Source of the DNA: Phycisphaerales bacterium
GTDB taxonomy: Bacteria; Planctomycetota; Phycisphaerae; Phycisphaerales; UBA1924
NCBI GenBank assembly: GCA_029260515.1
Contig: JAJDDC010000096.1
Coordinates: 62,001 to 126,000, forward strand
Reading direction: 5' to 3'
Length of the DNA: 64,000 nt
Shown: positions 54,134 to 62,966 of the stretch, piece by piece
How positions within the stretch are numbered: the first letter of the stretch is position 1
How the letters are laid out: every line of letters begins with the position of its first letter
Made by a program: the position numbers and the translations under genes
Notes under the pieces: generated by a model
Told to the model about the DNA's origin: nothing
Seen by the model: the letters and a program-made list of their open reading frames with translations, nothing else
Databases searched by the model: none

Positions 54134-55050
54134 TGGGGGCATCGCACGAATCCAGGCGGGGCGGGATCTACATCGCGGTGCTGGGCGTGACGACGCTCGT
54201 GACCGTCGTCGGGCTCTCGGGCCTGCTGCTGGCCGACGTGCAGCGGCAGACCGCGGAGACCCGGCTCGAGAGCGGGGCGTCGCGGTTCGAGGCCCAGTCC
54301 GCGCTGGGTGTCGCCATGAGCCGCGTCGCACAGACGCCCGCCTGGAACACCAAGTACCCGAGCAAGACGTGGACCGCGGCCGAGGGCCTGGGCGGGGCGC
54401 AATGGGCCTTCATGCTCGAGTACGACCAGGCCGCCGCCGACGCGGGCCAGACGGTGGACATGACCATCAACGCGATCGCGGCCCGCGAGCGGGCCGCCCG
54501 CGTGTACGCGATCGACGCCCGGGCGAAGATCGGTGGCGCCGCGCCGAACGTGATCGGAAACGGCGGGTTCGAAACGGATGTCTCGGGGTGGCGCACGATC
54601 GCGGGCGGGAACCTCCAGCGCGATATGACGAGCTACCACATCGCCCCCGCGAGCGCCTGGCTGGGCGCCCGGACTGCGCCGTCCGCCGGCATCGCGACGA
54701 ATGTGCTCCCCGCGATGGTCAACGGCGCGAGGTTCGAGTTTTCGGCGTGGGTGCACATGTTCAACGGCCAAGCAGATACCTTCACGGCGTCGATCTACCA
54801 CAATGCCGGGGGGAGCTTCCAGCAGATGGAACTCGCGACGGCGTCACTCTCGGGAGGCTTCTCGGAGCTGTCGGGCAGCGGGACGATCACCTGGATCGGC
54901 GCCCCGCCCACGACCGCGGATCTGTTGATCTTCACGTGGGCGGAGAAAAAGCCGTTGAGCGTGGACTCGGTCTCGCTCTTGATCGGATCCGGCGAAGACC
55001 CGGCGATCACCATCACGCCCGGCACGTTCCGCCAGCGGATCCTGGAGTAG
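54133..55050 (+). CDS. PilX/GspK-like minor pilin with CBM4/9-like domain
   Basis: A 305-residue protein. The N-terminal RRGGIYIAVLGVTTLVTVVGL resembles the PilX/GspK opening (RRG-like with no Glu at +5) and a hydrophobic helix, followed by a coiled stretch. The C-terminal half starts with GNGGFETDVSGW, the same kind of opening as the domain in the PEP-CTERM protein at 2239, and looks like a CBM4/9-type jelly roll. It would place a sugar-binding fold at a filament tip. It is the last gene of the operon and ends 13 bases before a convergent gene. Confidence 0.75.
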   Translation: MGASHESRRGGIYIAVLGVTTLVTVVGLSGLLLADVQRQTAETRLESGASRFEAQSALGVAMSRVAQTPAWNTKYPSKTWTAAEGLGGAQWAFMLEYDQAAADAGQTVDMTINAIAARERAARVYAIDARAKIGGAAPNVIGNGGFETDVSGWRTIAGGNLQRDMTSYHIAPASAWLGARTAPSAGIATNVLPAMVNGARFEFSAWVHMFNGQADTFTASIYHNAGGSFQQMELATASLSGGFSELSGSGTITWIGAPPTTADLLIFTWAEKKPLSVDSVSLLIGSGEDPAITITPGTFRQRILE

Positions 55051-55063
55051 GCGGGGCGTTGGC

Positions 55064-56695
55064 TCAGGCCGCGATCGCGAGCGAGCCGCCGTCGTCCTCG
55101 GCGTGCCGGGCGACCATCTCGTCGTAGAACGCGAGGTCGAGACGCAGGAAGCACCCGGCCAGCTCGGGGTCGAACTGCGTGCCGGCGCAGTCGCGGATCT
55201 CCTGGAGCACGCGCTGTCGGGGCATCGCGGGGCGGTACGAACGGGTCGAGCTCATCGCGTCGAACGTGTCGGCGACGCAGATGATCCGGGCCATCAGCGG
55301 GATGTCCTCGCCCGCGATCGCGTGCGGGTATCCCCCGCCCTCGTAGCGTTCGTGGTGGTGCATCACGCCGGGCAGCAGGTCCTCGAGCGCGGGGATCTGC
55401 GAGAGGATCCTGTGCCCGATCTCGGGGTGGAGCTTGATGAGGTCGAACTCCTCGTCGGTGAGGCGCCCGCTCTTGCACAGGACATGCTCGGGCACGCCGA
55501 TCTTCCCGACATCGTGCACCAGCCCGGAGAGGTAGACCCGTTCGACCTGGGCGGCGTCGAGCCCCGCCTCGCGGGCCAGCTCGGCGCTCAGTCGGGCGAC
55601 GCGGTCCGAGTGGCCCCGGGTGTACCTGTCCTTGGCGTCGATCGCGGCCGTCATCGCCCTGATCGTGCCCAGGAACGTCCGCTTCTGGGCGGCGTACAGC
55701 TCGACGTTGTCGAGAAACGAGGAGAGGAAGCCCGCCCCGGCCTCGAGCAGCAGCGTCTCGTAGCTGCTGATCTGCGGGTCCAGCCCGCCCTTGGACCCCG
55801 CCGCGATCAGACCGATCGGCGTGTTGTCGCGGACCAGCGCGTGCGAGATGACCTGGGCGCCGAGCGCCTCGGGGAGTCCGTCGTCGGGTGTCGCGATGTC
55901 GGTCTCGCTCGGCCCGAGGCGCCGCGCGAGTGCGGCGGCCGCCTCGCGTAGTTCCTGCGCATCGCATCCAGGGTCGCCGGAGATGAACAGCGGCTGTTCG
56001 CCGTGCTCATCACCCAGCTCGCCCGGCGCCGACAGCACGACGCACGCCCAGCCGAAGACCAGCGTCTCGCGGGTCCGGTGCAGCACGTGGTCGATGAACC
56101 CGGCCGGATCGGAGAGCGTGTTCATCCGCTGCCCGATGGAGTAGACGGTCATCATCGTCTCGTACGCGTCCGACAGCTGGGCCGCGAGTGATTCGACGGC
56201 GGTCTGGCCGCGAGCAAACTCGCGCAGATCCTGGCTCGCCCAGACGAGCAACGCGTGGATACGCTCGGCCTCGTCGCGGCTGAATCCGGCGATCCCGAGC
56301 AGCGCCCGGCGTGTGACGGCCGGATCGACAGCGGCGGCCTGGCACAACCGCTTGAAATCCGCGTGCTCGACGATCTCGGGTGCGAACACCATCCCGATCA
56401 TGTACCCCGAGCGCCGCCGCCTGCGGTACTCGGGGACGGGCAGCAGCCAGCACCCGGCGTACAACTCTGCAATCTGCGGCTCGTCCTGCTCGCCCCATTC
56501 CGCGACGTGTTCACGGATCTTCGAGATGATCTCGGCCGACCGGAGCCAGATCCCGAGCACGCCCGGGGCCTCCGGCTCGATGCTGGGAACACCCGCGGAG
56601 TCAACGCGCCACACAGGCACACCCATCGCTCGGCACCGCTCGATAAGCGGGTCGGCCGCGCTGACGGGTGTCGCGGTGATCGCGCGTGGGATCAT
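55064..56695 (-). CDS. GAF and HD-GYP domain protein
   Basis: A 543-residue soluble protein. Residues 1-180 are an unrecognised sensor-like region, 190-340 look like a GAF domain, and 345-530 are HD-GYP. The catalytic HD pair is at 394-395 (VHDVGKIG), and the signature reads HHERYEGGGYP (447-457), where the usual HHExxDGxGYP Asp is Glu. HD-GYP enzymes hydrolyse cyclic-di-GMP. The Asp-to-Glu change is conservative, so activity is plausible but not certain. The start overlaps the response regulator gene (ATGA), so the two may act as a pair. Confidence 0.92.
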   Translation of the reverse strand: MIPRAITATPVSAADPLIERCRAMGVPVWRVDSAGVPSIEPEAPGVLGIWLRSAEIISKIREHVAEWGEQDEPQIAELYAGCWLLPVPEYRRRRRSGYMIGMVFAPEIVEHADFKRLCQAAAVDPAVTRRALLGIAGFSRDEAERIHALLVWASQDLREFARGQTAVESLAAQLSDAYETMMTVYSIGQRMNTLSDPAGFIDHVLHRTRETLVFGWACVVLSAPGELGDEHGEQPLFISGDPGCDAQELREAAAALARRLGPSETDIATPDDGLPEALGAQVISHALVRDNTPIGLIAAGSKGGLDPQISSYETLLLEAGAGFLSSFLDNVELYAAQKRTFLGTIRAMTAAIDAKDRYTRGHSDRVARLSAELAREAGLDAAQVERVYLSGLVHDVGKIGVPEHVLCKSGRLTDEEFDLIKLHPEIGHRILSQIPALEDLLPGVMHHHERYEGGGYPHAIAGEDIPLMARIICVADTFDAMSSTRSYRPAMPRQRVLQEIRDCAGTQFDPELAGCFLRLDLAFYDEMVARHAEDDGGSLAIAA

Positions 56696-57126
56696 GCTGA
56701 TTTCCTGAGGTCCCCGGGCGTGTCCGGGAGAAGCTCGGAGACTTTCTCCAGGATCTCGCGGGCGCTAAACGGTTTGCTCATCACGAAGCGGATGTTCGTG
56801 CTCGCCAGCTCGCCGGGATCGAGCACGTACCCGCGGGCGGTCAGCATGATGACGGGCATCTCGCACGTCGCCTGGTCCTGCTTGAGCGCCCGGGCCAGGT
56901 CGATGCCTGTCATGTAGGGCATCTGCAGGTCGGTGACGACGAGCGCGGGCGTCTGCTGACGCGCCAGCTCGAGCGCTTCCTCGCCGTCCTCGGCCGTGAT
57001 CACGCTCAGGCCCGCGGCGCGGAGCTTGCGCGCGACGACCAGCGTGATGTGCGGCTCGTCGTCGGCCAGCAGCACCAGCGGGCCGCCCGGCATCACCGAT
57101 CCGTCGTGCGGGTTGATGGCGGTCAT
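56692..57126 (-). CDS. Single-domain response regulator
   Basis: A 144-residue REC domain with the acidic pair ADDEPH, the phosphorylation site VVTDLQMP (Asp) and the conserved Lys in MSKPF. It has no output domain of its own. The ATG at 57126 is chosen because it starts right before the domain. It overlaps the HD-GYP gene, so it likely passes a phospho-signal to that enzyme. It could also be the missing partner of the kinase at 42946, which has no adjacent regulator; this is inference. Confidence 0.9.
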   Translation of the reverse strand: MTAINPHDGSVMPGGPLVLLADDEPHITLVVARKLRAAGLSVITAEDGEEALELARQQTPALVVTDLQMPYMTGIDLARALKQDQATCEMPVIMLTARGYVLDPGELASTNIRFVMSKPFSAREILEKVSELLPDTPGDLRKSA

Positions 57127-57256
57127 AACAGTGAAAACCCCGGCTTCGCCCCTCTCGGGGTACTGTCGGCGTTCACGGGGCGGGACTTCACGCACAGCGC
57201 CCTCGCGACGCCCCGTTCGTCCCCAGGATCGGCCCCGGGGGCGTCCGATAACCGGT

Positions 57257-58192
57257 TCAGCCGACGCCGGCTTCGACCAGGGCTCCGGGTGGGGGCGCCT
57301 CCGCGTGCGCCGGGGGCGGCAGGCGGAGGTAGCGGGCGAGCAGGCCGGCGCCCAGATAAAACGGGACCGTGTCCGCCAACGCGACAAGCAGCTTGAACAC
57401 GTAGCCCGTCGCGATGAACACCCAGAGCTGGGGCCAGATGGCCGCCTGGTGATCGATCGGCAGCGCCCGCGCGTAGAAATGCGTGATCGTGATGACCGCG
57501 AACGTATCGACCAGCTGGGAGATCAGAGTCGAGCCGTTGTTCCGCAGCCACAGGTGACGCCCCCCGGTCAACCACTTCCAGAAGTGGAACAGCTGCACAT
57601 CGACGAACTGGGCGGCCAGGTACGCGATCATCGATGCGGCGACCGCGCCCATCGTGAGCTGCTGCACGCGCGAGAAGGTCCAGTCGTCGGCGAAGCGGAC
57701 AAACGTGCCGTCGTCGGCGTAGACCGCCTCGGGCAGCGGTGGGGCGGTGATCGTGCGCCCCAGCGCGTCCACGCCGTACTCGACGACCTCCGGCTGGACG
57801 GGCAGCGCCGAACCCAGCCACAGCACCGCCAGCACCCACGCGTTGACCAGCAGGCCGACCCAGACCACCTGGTTGGCCCGCTTGCGCCCGTACAACTCCG
57901 AGATGAAGTCTGTGCACAGGAACGTGAGGGGATAGGGCAGGACGCCGACGGCGACCGCGAAGCTCAGCCCGCCCCACTGGCCCCAGCTCCACCCGCCGCC
58001 CTCGGTCCAGGACGCGAACACGATGAACCGGGTGATGCCCAGCAGGTTGAGCATCGCCAGCGTCGCCAGGAACAGGCCCGCGAGCACGAGGAAGACGCCC
58101 TCACGCCGCCGGTGCAGCGTCAGCTCATCGAGGCGGGGGCGGGCGGGGTACGCGTGCTGACGGCTGGGCAGGAGGGCCTCGGGAGTCGGCAT
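57257..58192 (-). CDS. YhhQ-type queuosine-precursor transporter
   Basis: A 311-residue polytopic membrane protein with family motifs FLCTDFISELYGRKRAN and NNGSTLISQLVDT. The YhhQ (VUT) family imports queuosine precursors such as preQ0 or preQ1 for tRNA modification. The family is usually 220-240 residues; a loop of about 40 residues in the middle adds length. No preQ1 riboswitch is seen in the 81-base region between it and scpB. No queuosine-synthesis gene lies in the window. Confidence 0.9.
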   Translation of the reverse strand: MPTPEALLPSRQHAYPARPRLDELTLHRRREGVFLVLAGLFLATLAMLNLLGITRFIVFASWTEGGGWSWGQWGGLSFAVAVGVLPYPLTFLCTDFISELYGRKRANQVVWVGLLVNAWVLAVLWLGSALPVQPEVVEYGVDALGRTITAPPLPEAVYADDGTFVRFADDWTFSRVQQLTMGAVAASMIAYLAAQFVDVQLFHFWKWLTGGRHLWLRNNGSTLISQLVDTFAVITITHFYARALPIDHQAAIWPQLWVFIATGYVFKLLVALADTVPFYLGAGLLARYLRLPPPAHAEAPPPGALVEAGVG

Positions 58193-58273
58193 CCGCGCAT
58201 GATAAAGCAGAACGGGCCCAGGCCGGCTCCCACGGACCGGGCGCGTCGCGCCCGGGCGCGATACCATCCGAGC

Positions 58274-58861
58274 ATGACAAGCGTGATGGAGCACGAGACG
58301 GCCAACGGCACGGACAAGCCCAGCAAGACCGACCCCCTCCGCGAGCTCGAGGCGATGGTGTTCTGCGCCGACCGCCCGGCCCCGCCGGCGAAACTCGCAG
58401 AGGCTCTGACGACCCTGCTGGGAGCCGAGTTCACGCCCGAGCACGTCTGCGAGATGATCGAGACGCTCAACACCTCGCTGGCCAAGGGCAAGCACGCGTT
58501 CCGGATCGAGCAGGTCGGCGGCGGGTTCCGGGTGATGACCCTGCCCCAGCACACCGAGGCGGTCGCGGGCTTCCAACGCCTGCGCGCCTCCACACGCCTG
58601 AGCCGGGCGGCCCTTGAGACCCTGGCGATCATTGCATACCGCCAGCCGATTACACGGGCGGACCTCGAGGGCATCCGCGGCGTCGGGTGCGGCGAGATCC
58701 TCAGGACTCTCCTGGACCGCAACCTCGTCACGATCAAGGGTCGGGCCGAGGAGCTCGGGCGACCGATGCTCTACGGCACGACCAGCAAGTTCCTCGACGT
58801 CTTCGGGCTCCCCTCGCTCAAGAGCCTGCCCAAGCCGGGCGAGCTGGGTCTCGAAGACTGA
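58274..58861 (+). CDS. scpB: Chromosome segregation protein ScpB
   Basis: A 195-residue protein with two winged-helix domains. The family motifs are LETLAIIAYRQPITRADLEGIRG in the second and FRVMTLPQHTE at the end of the first. ScpB and ScpA join SMC to form condensin, which folds and separates chromosomes. Length fits the family. ScpA is not adjacent. A second in-frame ATG at 58286 is possible. Confidence 0.93.
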   Translation: MTSVMEHETANGTDKPSKTDPLRELEAMVFCADRPAPPAKLAEALTTLLGAEFTPEHVCEMIETLNTSLAKGKHAFRIEQVGGGFRVMTLPQHTEAVAGFQRLRASTRLSRAALETLAIIAYRQPITRADLEGIRGVGCGEILRTLLDRNLVTIKGRAEELGRPMLYGTTSKFLDVFGLPSLKSLPKPGELGLED

Positions 58862-58910
58862 CCCCGCGGACCGATCCGCGAGGACGACAACGACACGCAG
58901 GAGGCTCGGC

Positions 58911-59342
58911 ATGGACGCTGACGCACGGACTCAAAAACGGACTCCACGCCGCGCCGGCGCCTGGATCGCATGCTCCGTTCTCGCCGGCCTGCTCGTGCTG
59001 GGCGGGTGCACCGCGACCAAAATCCAGGGGACGGCGGTCCGGGGCGAGATCGGCAAGGCCATCCTCGTGACCTACTCAGACGCTCGCCTCGGCGAGGGCG
59101 ACATGGCGGGCGTCAAGGTCGAGATCACCACCGCCGTCTCCGGGCGCGGGGGCCAGGCGATCATCGCCAGCGGCCTCACGGACGAGAACGGCGTGTTCTC
59201 GATCCCCATCCGGAGCAAGGTTCCGCCCAGGATGACGATCCGCGCGACCAAGGAGGGCGAATACGACGTACGGTCTACCGTCGCCCGCCCCGCGTCGGGC
59301 GAGCGGATCCTGATCCTCATGCGTCCGCCGAGGAAGCCGTAG
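58911..59342 (+). CDS. Small lipoprotein, carboxypeptidase-regulatory-like domain
   Basis: A 143-residue product with a lipobox (LVLGGC) after a basic N-terminal leader, so it is likely a lipoprotein. The body (about 50-140) looks like a small beta-sandwich with VEITT, GLTDENGVFSIPIRS, typical of carboxypeptidase-regulatory-like or CNA-B-like folds. CAGGAGG precedes the ATG. It lies between scpB and a DUF58 gene with short gaps, so it may be part of the same transcript. Function is unknown. Confidence 0.75.
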   Translation: MDADARTQKRTPRRAGAWIACSVLAGLLVLGGCTATKIQGTAVRGEIGKAILVTYSDARLGEGDMAGVKVEITTAVSGRGGQAIIASGLTDENGVFSIPIRSKVPPRMTIRATKEGEYDVRSTVARPASGERILILMRPPRKP

Positions 59343-59349
59343 CGAGCCG

Positions 59350-60624
59350 ATGACGCCAGCCACCGACCACGCCCGACGCCGAGCACGCCGCAAGGGCGGC
59401 GGCTGGGGCGAGGCGTCGGGGCGGCGCTACGAGATCCGCCCAGCCGGGCTTCTGTATATCGCGGTGACGCTGTTTATCGCGATCGGCGCCGTGAACTCGC
59501 AGAACAACCTGCTCTTCTGGCTCTTCGGGATGGCGGTCGGGGCGATCGTTGTCTCGGGTCTCGTGAGCGGGTCGGCGATGATGGGGCTGCGGGCCCGGCG
59601 CGTGGCGCCCGCAACGTTCGAGGCCGGGGCCACGGGCGCCATCGGCTACGAGCTGCGCCACCGGGGCAAGCGGGCTCCCGCGTTCGCGTTGCTCATCCGC
59701 GAGCTGGGCGCCGACAAAAATCAGGACCGCGGGCGGATCGAGGTCGGCTGGGCCCACGTCGTGCATCTCGCACCGGGAGGGAGGACGCGCGCCCGCGCCC
59801 GGGTCAACGCGGGCAGGCGGGGCGGCGTCGAGCTCGGCAGCTTCGAGGTCTCGACCACGTTCCCATTCGGCCTGTTCCGCAAGAGTGTCGTCTTCGCGCA
59901 GCCGGCGTCGGTCGTCGTCACACCGCCACGGATCGAGCTGAGCGAGATGCTCATCGAGGCCGCCGCGAGCGCCGGCGATCGCGGCACGCCCCGCGCCGGG
60001 CGCCTGGGCATGAGCGACGAGTTCTTCGCCCTCCGCGCGTACGTCCCGGGCGACAGCCCGCGTCTGATCTCGTGGAAACGGTCCGCGGCCCTGGGCGATC
60101 TCATCGTCCGCCAGTCCGCGTCGCCCACGCCGCCGCGTGTCGTGATCGGGCTGTCGCCCGATGCACGCGGCGCGTCCGATCGCGAGGGAGAGCTCGCGGT
60201 CGCGCTGGCCGCTAGCATCGCGGTGCTGGCATGCTCTCGGGGCTTCCTCGTCTCGGTTGAGGCGCCGTGGGCCGGCGTCGCGACACCGCTCGGCGGCGGC
60301 GCGTACCACGCGGCGCGGTGTCTGCGTGAGCTCGGCCTGATCGACCTCGCCAGCGTTGCGCAATCGTCTCCTGCCCCGCACGCGAGGCGAGGGCACACCG
60401 GGCGTATCCGCATCACCACGCGCGCCGGCGGGCCCGACAAAGATCGCCCGGACGCGCTGGTCCTCTCGACCCGCCAGCCCGCTCGTTGGCTCGCGGGAGG
60501 CGCGAAGCTGCCGCCCGCCCTCCGCGAGCACATTGTCGGCGCCGATCAGCGTCGCCGGGCTCCCTGGCGGGCACGCGCCGCACGCAACACGGCGCCCGTA
60601 GTGGCGGTGGAAGAGAACGTATGA
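59350..60624 (+). CDS. DUF58 family membrane protein
   Basis: A 424-residue protein with two transmembrane helices (about 33-70) and the DUF58 signature FFALRAYVPGDSPRLISWK. DUF58 genes usually occur with a MoxR ATPase and a transglutaminase; here only the latter follows, overlapping by four bases (ATGA). Its role is unknown, often thought to be in envelope assembly or protein maturation. Confidence 0.9.
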   Translation: MTPATDHARRRARRKGGGWGEASGRRYEIRPAGLLYIAVTLFIAIGAVNSQNNLLFWLFGMAVGAIVVSGLVSGSAMMGLRARRVAPATFEAGATGAIGYELRHRGKRAPAFALLIRELGADKNQDRGRIEVGWAHVVHLAPGGRTRARARVNAGRRGGVELGSFEVSTTFPFGLFRKSVVFAQPASVVVTPPRIELSEMLIEAAASAGDRGTPRAGRLGMSDEFFALRAYVPGDSPRLISWKRSAALGDLIVRQSASPTPPRVVIGLSPDARGASDREGELAVALAASIAVLACSRGFLVSVEAPWAGVATPLGGGAYHAARCLRELGLIDLASVAQSSPAPHARRGHTGRIRITTRAGGPDKDRPDALVLSTRQPARWLAGGAKLPPALREHIVGADQRRRAPWRARAARNTAPVVAVEENV

Positions 60625-62825
60625 GCCGCCGACTCGACATGCTGTTGCTCGCTTCCGCCCTGCTCGCGGCACTCGCCTACGCCCTCGCGGACGCGAACCC
60701 GGCCGTCTTCCTCATCGGCGGCGCGGGGATCCTGGGCGCCTGGGGCATCGCCCGCGCCCGGGGCGGTCGTGCACTGACCTACGGCATCACGATCCCGCTC
60801 ACGCTCGCCGCCGTCGGCTACGCACTGCTCCGCCTCGTCTCGGAGGGGTTCCGCGTCGGCGTATTCAGCGAGTTCGTGCTCCTGCTGATAGTCATCAAGA
60901 TGTTCGACCGCCGCTCGACCCGCGACACCGCCCAGGCGCTGTTGCTGATCGTCTTCCTCGTCATCGGCGCGATCCTGACGAGCAACCGTTTCGAGCTCGG
61001 GCTTGTGTTGCTGGCGTTCATCCCCATCATCGCCGCGGCGGTCATCACCCAGCAGATCGAGAACGTCCGGGAGACCGCGGGCGCGGGCGTCTCGGTCCGC
61101 CGCCCGTCGATCCAAACACGCCTTGACCTGCGCCGCCTGGTGTGGACGACGTCGCTCGCGTCGATGCTCATCAGTGTGGGCGTGTTCGTTGTCATGCCCC
61201 GGGGCGTCGGGATGCAGGCTTTCGGCGCCTGGGGGAACACCTCGGTGGGCTCGGTCACGGGGTTCAGCGACTCGGTCCAGCTGGGACGCGGCGGGCTGAT
61301 CTCGCAATCCTCAACACCCGTGCTCGACCTCGAGGTCCTCAACGACAAGGGCGAATACATTGGTTCCGCGTCCCGGTCGTTCCGGCTCCGCGGCGCGGTC
61401 CTCAAGGAGTACGACGGTGGCTCGTGGAGTCGGACAAAATCCCAGATCAAAAACCCTGGGCAGCCGTCGCCCATCCAGCCCAACACGAGGGTGGACCTGC
61501 GTTCCAACATGACCGCGTTTTCCAAGGAACTCCGCGTCACGGTCCGCAACGCCGGTCGGAGTGATTCGCACCTGTTCTCCATCTGGCGCCCGGTGGGCGT
61601 CGAGTTCCTCCAGCCCGGGAGCCTTCAAAAAGACCGCGATGACGGCACGATGATGCGCGTCGGGCAGGTCGGGAAGTTCGAGTACACCGTCTGGTGCGAC
61701 GACGACGTTGACACGAGTATCCCGATCCCCGAGCGGCGCCCCGAGTCATACGCGAGCTTCAACTCGGATCGGATACACGGACTCGCGACGCAGATCCTCG
61801 GGAAGGCGGGCATCGACCCGGACCCGGCAACGCGCCCAGTGGCGCAGGATCAGGCGGTCGCGGGCAAGTTTGAACGCTACCTCCAGGCCAACTACCCGTA
61901 CACGCTCGACGTTCTGCCGGCGCCCACCGGCTCGGACCCGATCGAGTGGTTCCTGTTCGAGAGCGAGCGGGGCGGGCACTGCGAATACTTCGCCTCGGCC
62001 CTGGCCGCGCTGTGCCAATCGGTCGGGATACACGCCCGCGTCGTGACCGGCTACATCGCCAACGAGTGGAACGAGCCGACGTCCCACTACATCGTGCGCG
62101 AGAGCGACGCGCACGCGTGGGTCGAGGTGGAGGTCGTGCCGCGCGGCTCGCGCCCGAACGCCTTGGAGCGATGGATGTCGTTCGATGCGACGCCGGTCGC
62201 CGACTTCCAGCAGATCCATGAGCCATCGCAGTCGCTGCTGGCGCGGATGCGCCGCCTGCTTGACACCGTCGAGTACGCCTGGATCAACTCGGTCGTGGGC
62301 TACAACCGGCGCTCGCGGTCGGAGCTTGTGGACGTCTCGATCGACAGCGCCGTCGGGCGTTTTTCCGAGCAGGTGGGCGACCGCGTCCGCGCGGGCGGCC
62401 CCGCCCTCTTTTTGCGGGCGCTGGGGGCCGGGATGATCGCTTTCGCGTTCAGCATGGCGTCGGGGTTCATTCTGCTCGCGCTGGCCCGCCAGCGCGGGTG
62501 GCGACCGCGCGTGCTGATCCGCAGGCTCGTCTCGCGGATCCCGCTCCCGGGCTTCCTGGCGCTGCGCCGGCGCTCGCCCGAGGCCGCGCTGCGCCAGGAC
62601 ATGCTGCGCACGCTCGACCGCCACGGGCGCCCCAAGCCAGACTGGCGCCCGCTGCTCACGCACGCGACCGCCCTCGGCGCCGCCAGCGAGCCCGCGTCCA
62701 GGGTCGCCCGGGGCATCTACCGCGCCCGCTTCGGTCTCCGCCCGCTCTCGCCCGGCGAGACGAGCAGCGCTCGGGCGGATCTGGTCACGCTCCGAGCCGT
62801 GCTCCGACGCAGCAGACGCTCCTGA
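60621..62825 (+). CDS. TgpA-like transmembrane transglutaminase
   Basis: A 734-residue protein with five or six N-terminal transmembrane helices (to about residue 200), an exported transglutaminase domain and a last helix near 610. The catalytic triad is visible: Cys454 in GGHCEYF, His498 in DAHAWVE and Asp522 in SFDATP. This matches TgpA-like proteins, which are essential in some bacteria. It forms a two-gene unit with DUF58. The usual MoxR partner is not in the window. Confidence 0.92.
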   Translation: MSRRLDMLLLASALLAALAYALADANPAVFLIGGAGILGAWGIARARGGRALTYGITIPLTLAAVGYALLRLVSEGFRVGVFSEFVLLLIVIKMFDRRSTRDTAQALLLIVFLVIGAILTSNRFELGLVLLAFIPIIAAAVITQQIENVRETAGAGVSVRRPSIQTRLDLRRLVWTTSLASMLISVGVFVVMPRGVGMQAFGAWGNTSVGSVTGFSDSVQLGRGGLISQSSTPVLDLEVLNDKGEYIGSASRSFRLRGAVLKEYDGGSWSRTKSQIKNPGQPSPIQPNTRVDLRSNMTAFSKELRVTVRNAGRSDSHLFSIWRPVGVEFLQPGSLQKDRDDGTMMRVGQVGKFEYTVWCDDDVDTSIPIPERRPESYASFNSDRIHGLATQILGKAGIDPDPATRPVAQDQAVAGKFERYLQANYPYTLDVLPAPTGSDPIEWFLFESERGGHCEYFASALAALCQSVGIHARVVTGYIANEWNEPTSHYIVRESDAHAWVEVEVVPRGSRPNALERWMSFDATPVADFQQIHEPSQSLLARMRRLLDTVEYAWINSVVGYNRRSRSELVDVSIDSAVGRFSEQVGDRVRAGGPALFLRALGAGMIAFAFSMASGFILLALARQRGWRPRVLIRRLVSRIPLPGFLALRRRSPEAALRQDMLRTLDRHGRPKPDWRPLLTHATALGAASEPASRVARGIYRARFGLRPLSPGETSSARADLVTLRAVLRRSRRS

Positions 62826-62966
62826 GGCCCGTCCGAGAAGCGTCACGATCGCGCCGATCGGTCCGCCCGGGCGCGGTGCGAGCCGGATTCTCGCGGGGCC
62901 CTCAACGCGGGCGGGCCGAGGATCGATTCTCCAACTGGGGAAAAACCCAGACTGGAGCGCAGACAC

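Noticed and set aside
58193-58273. Possible preQ1 riboswitch before the queuosine-precursor transporter
   Set aside because: The 81-base leader lacks the small A-rich pseudoknot layout of known preQ1 riboswitches.
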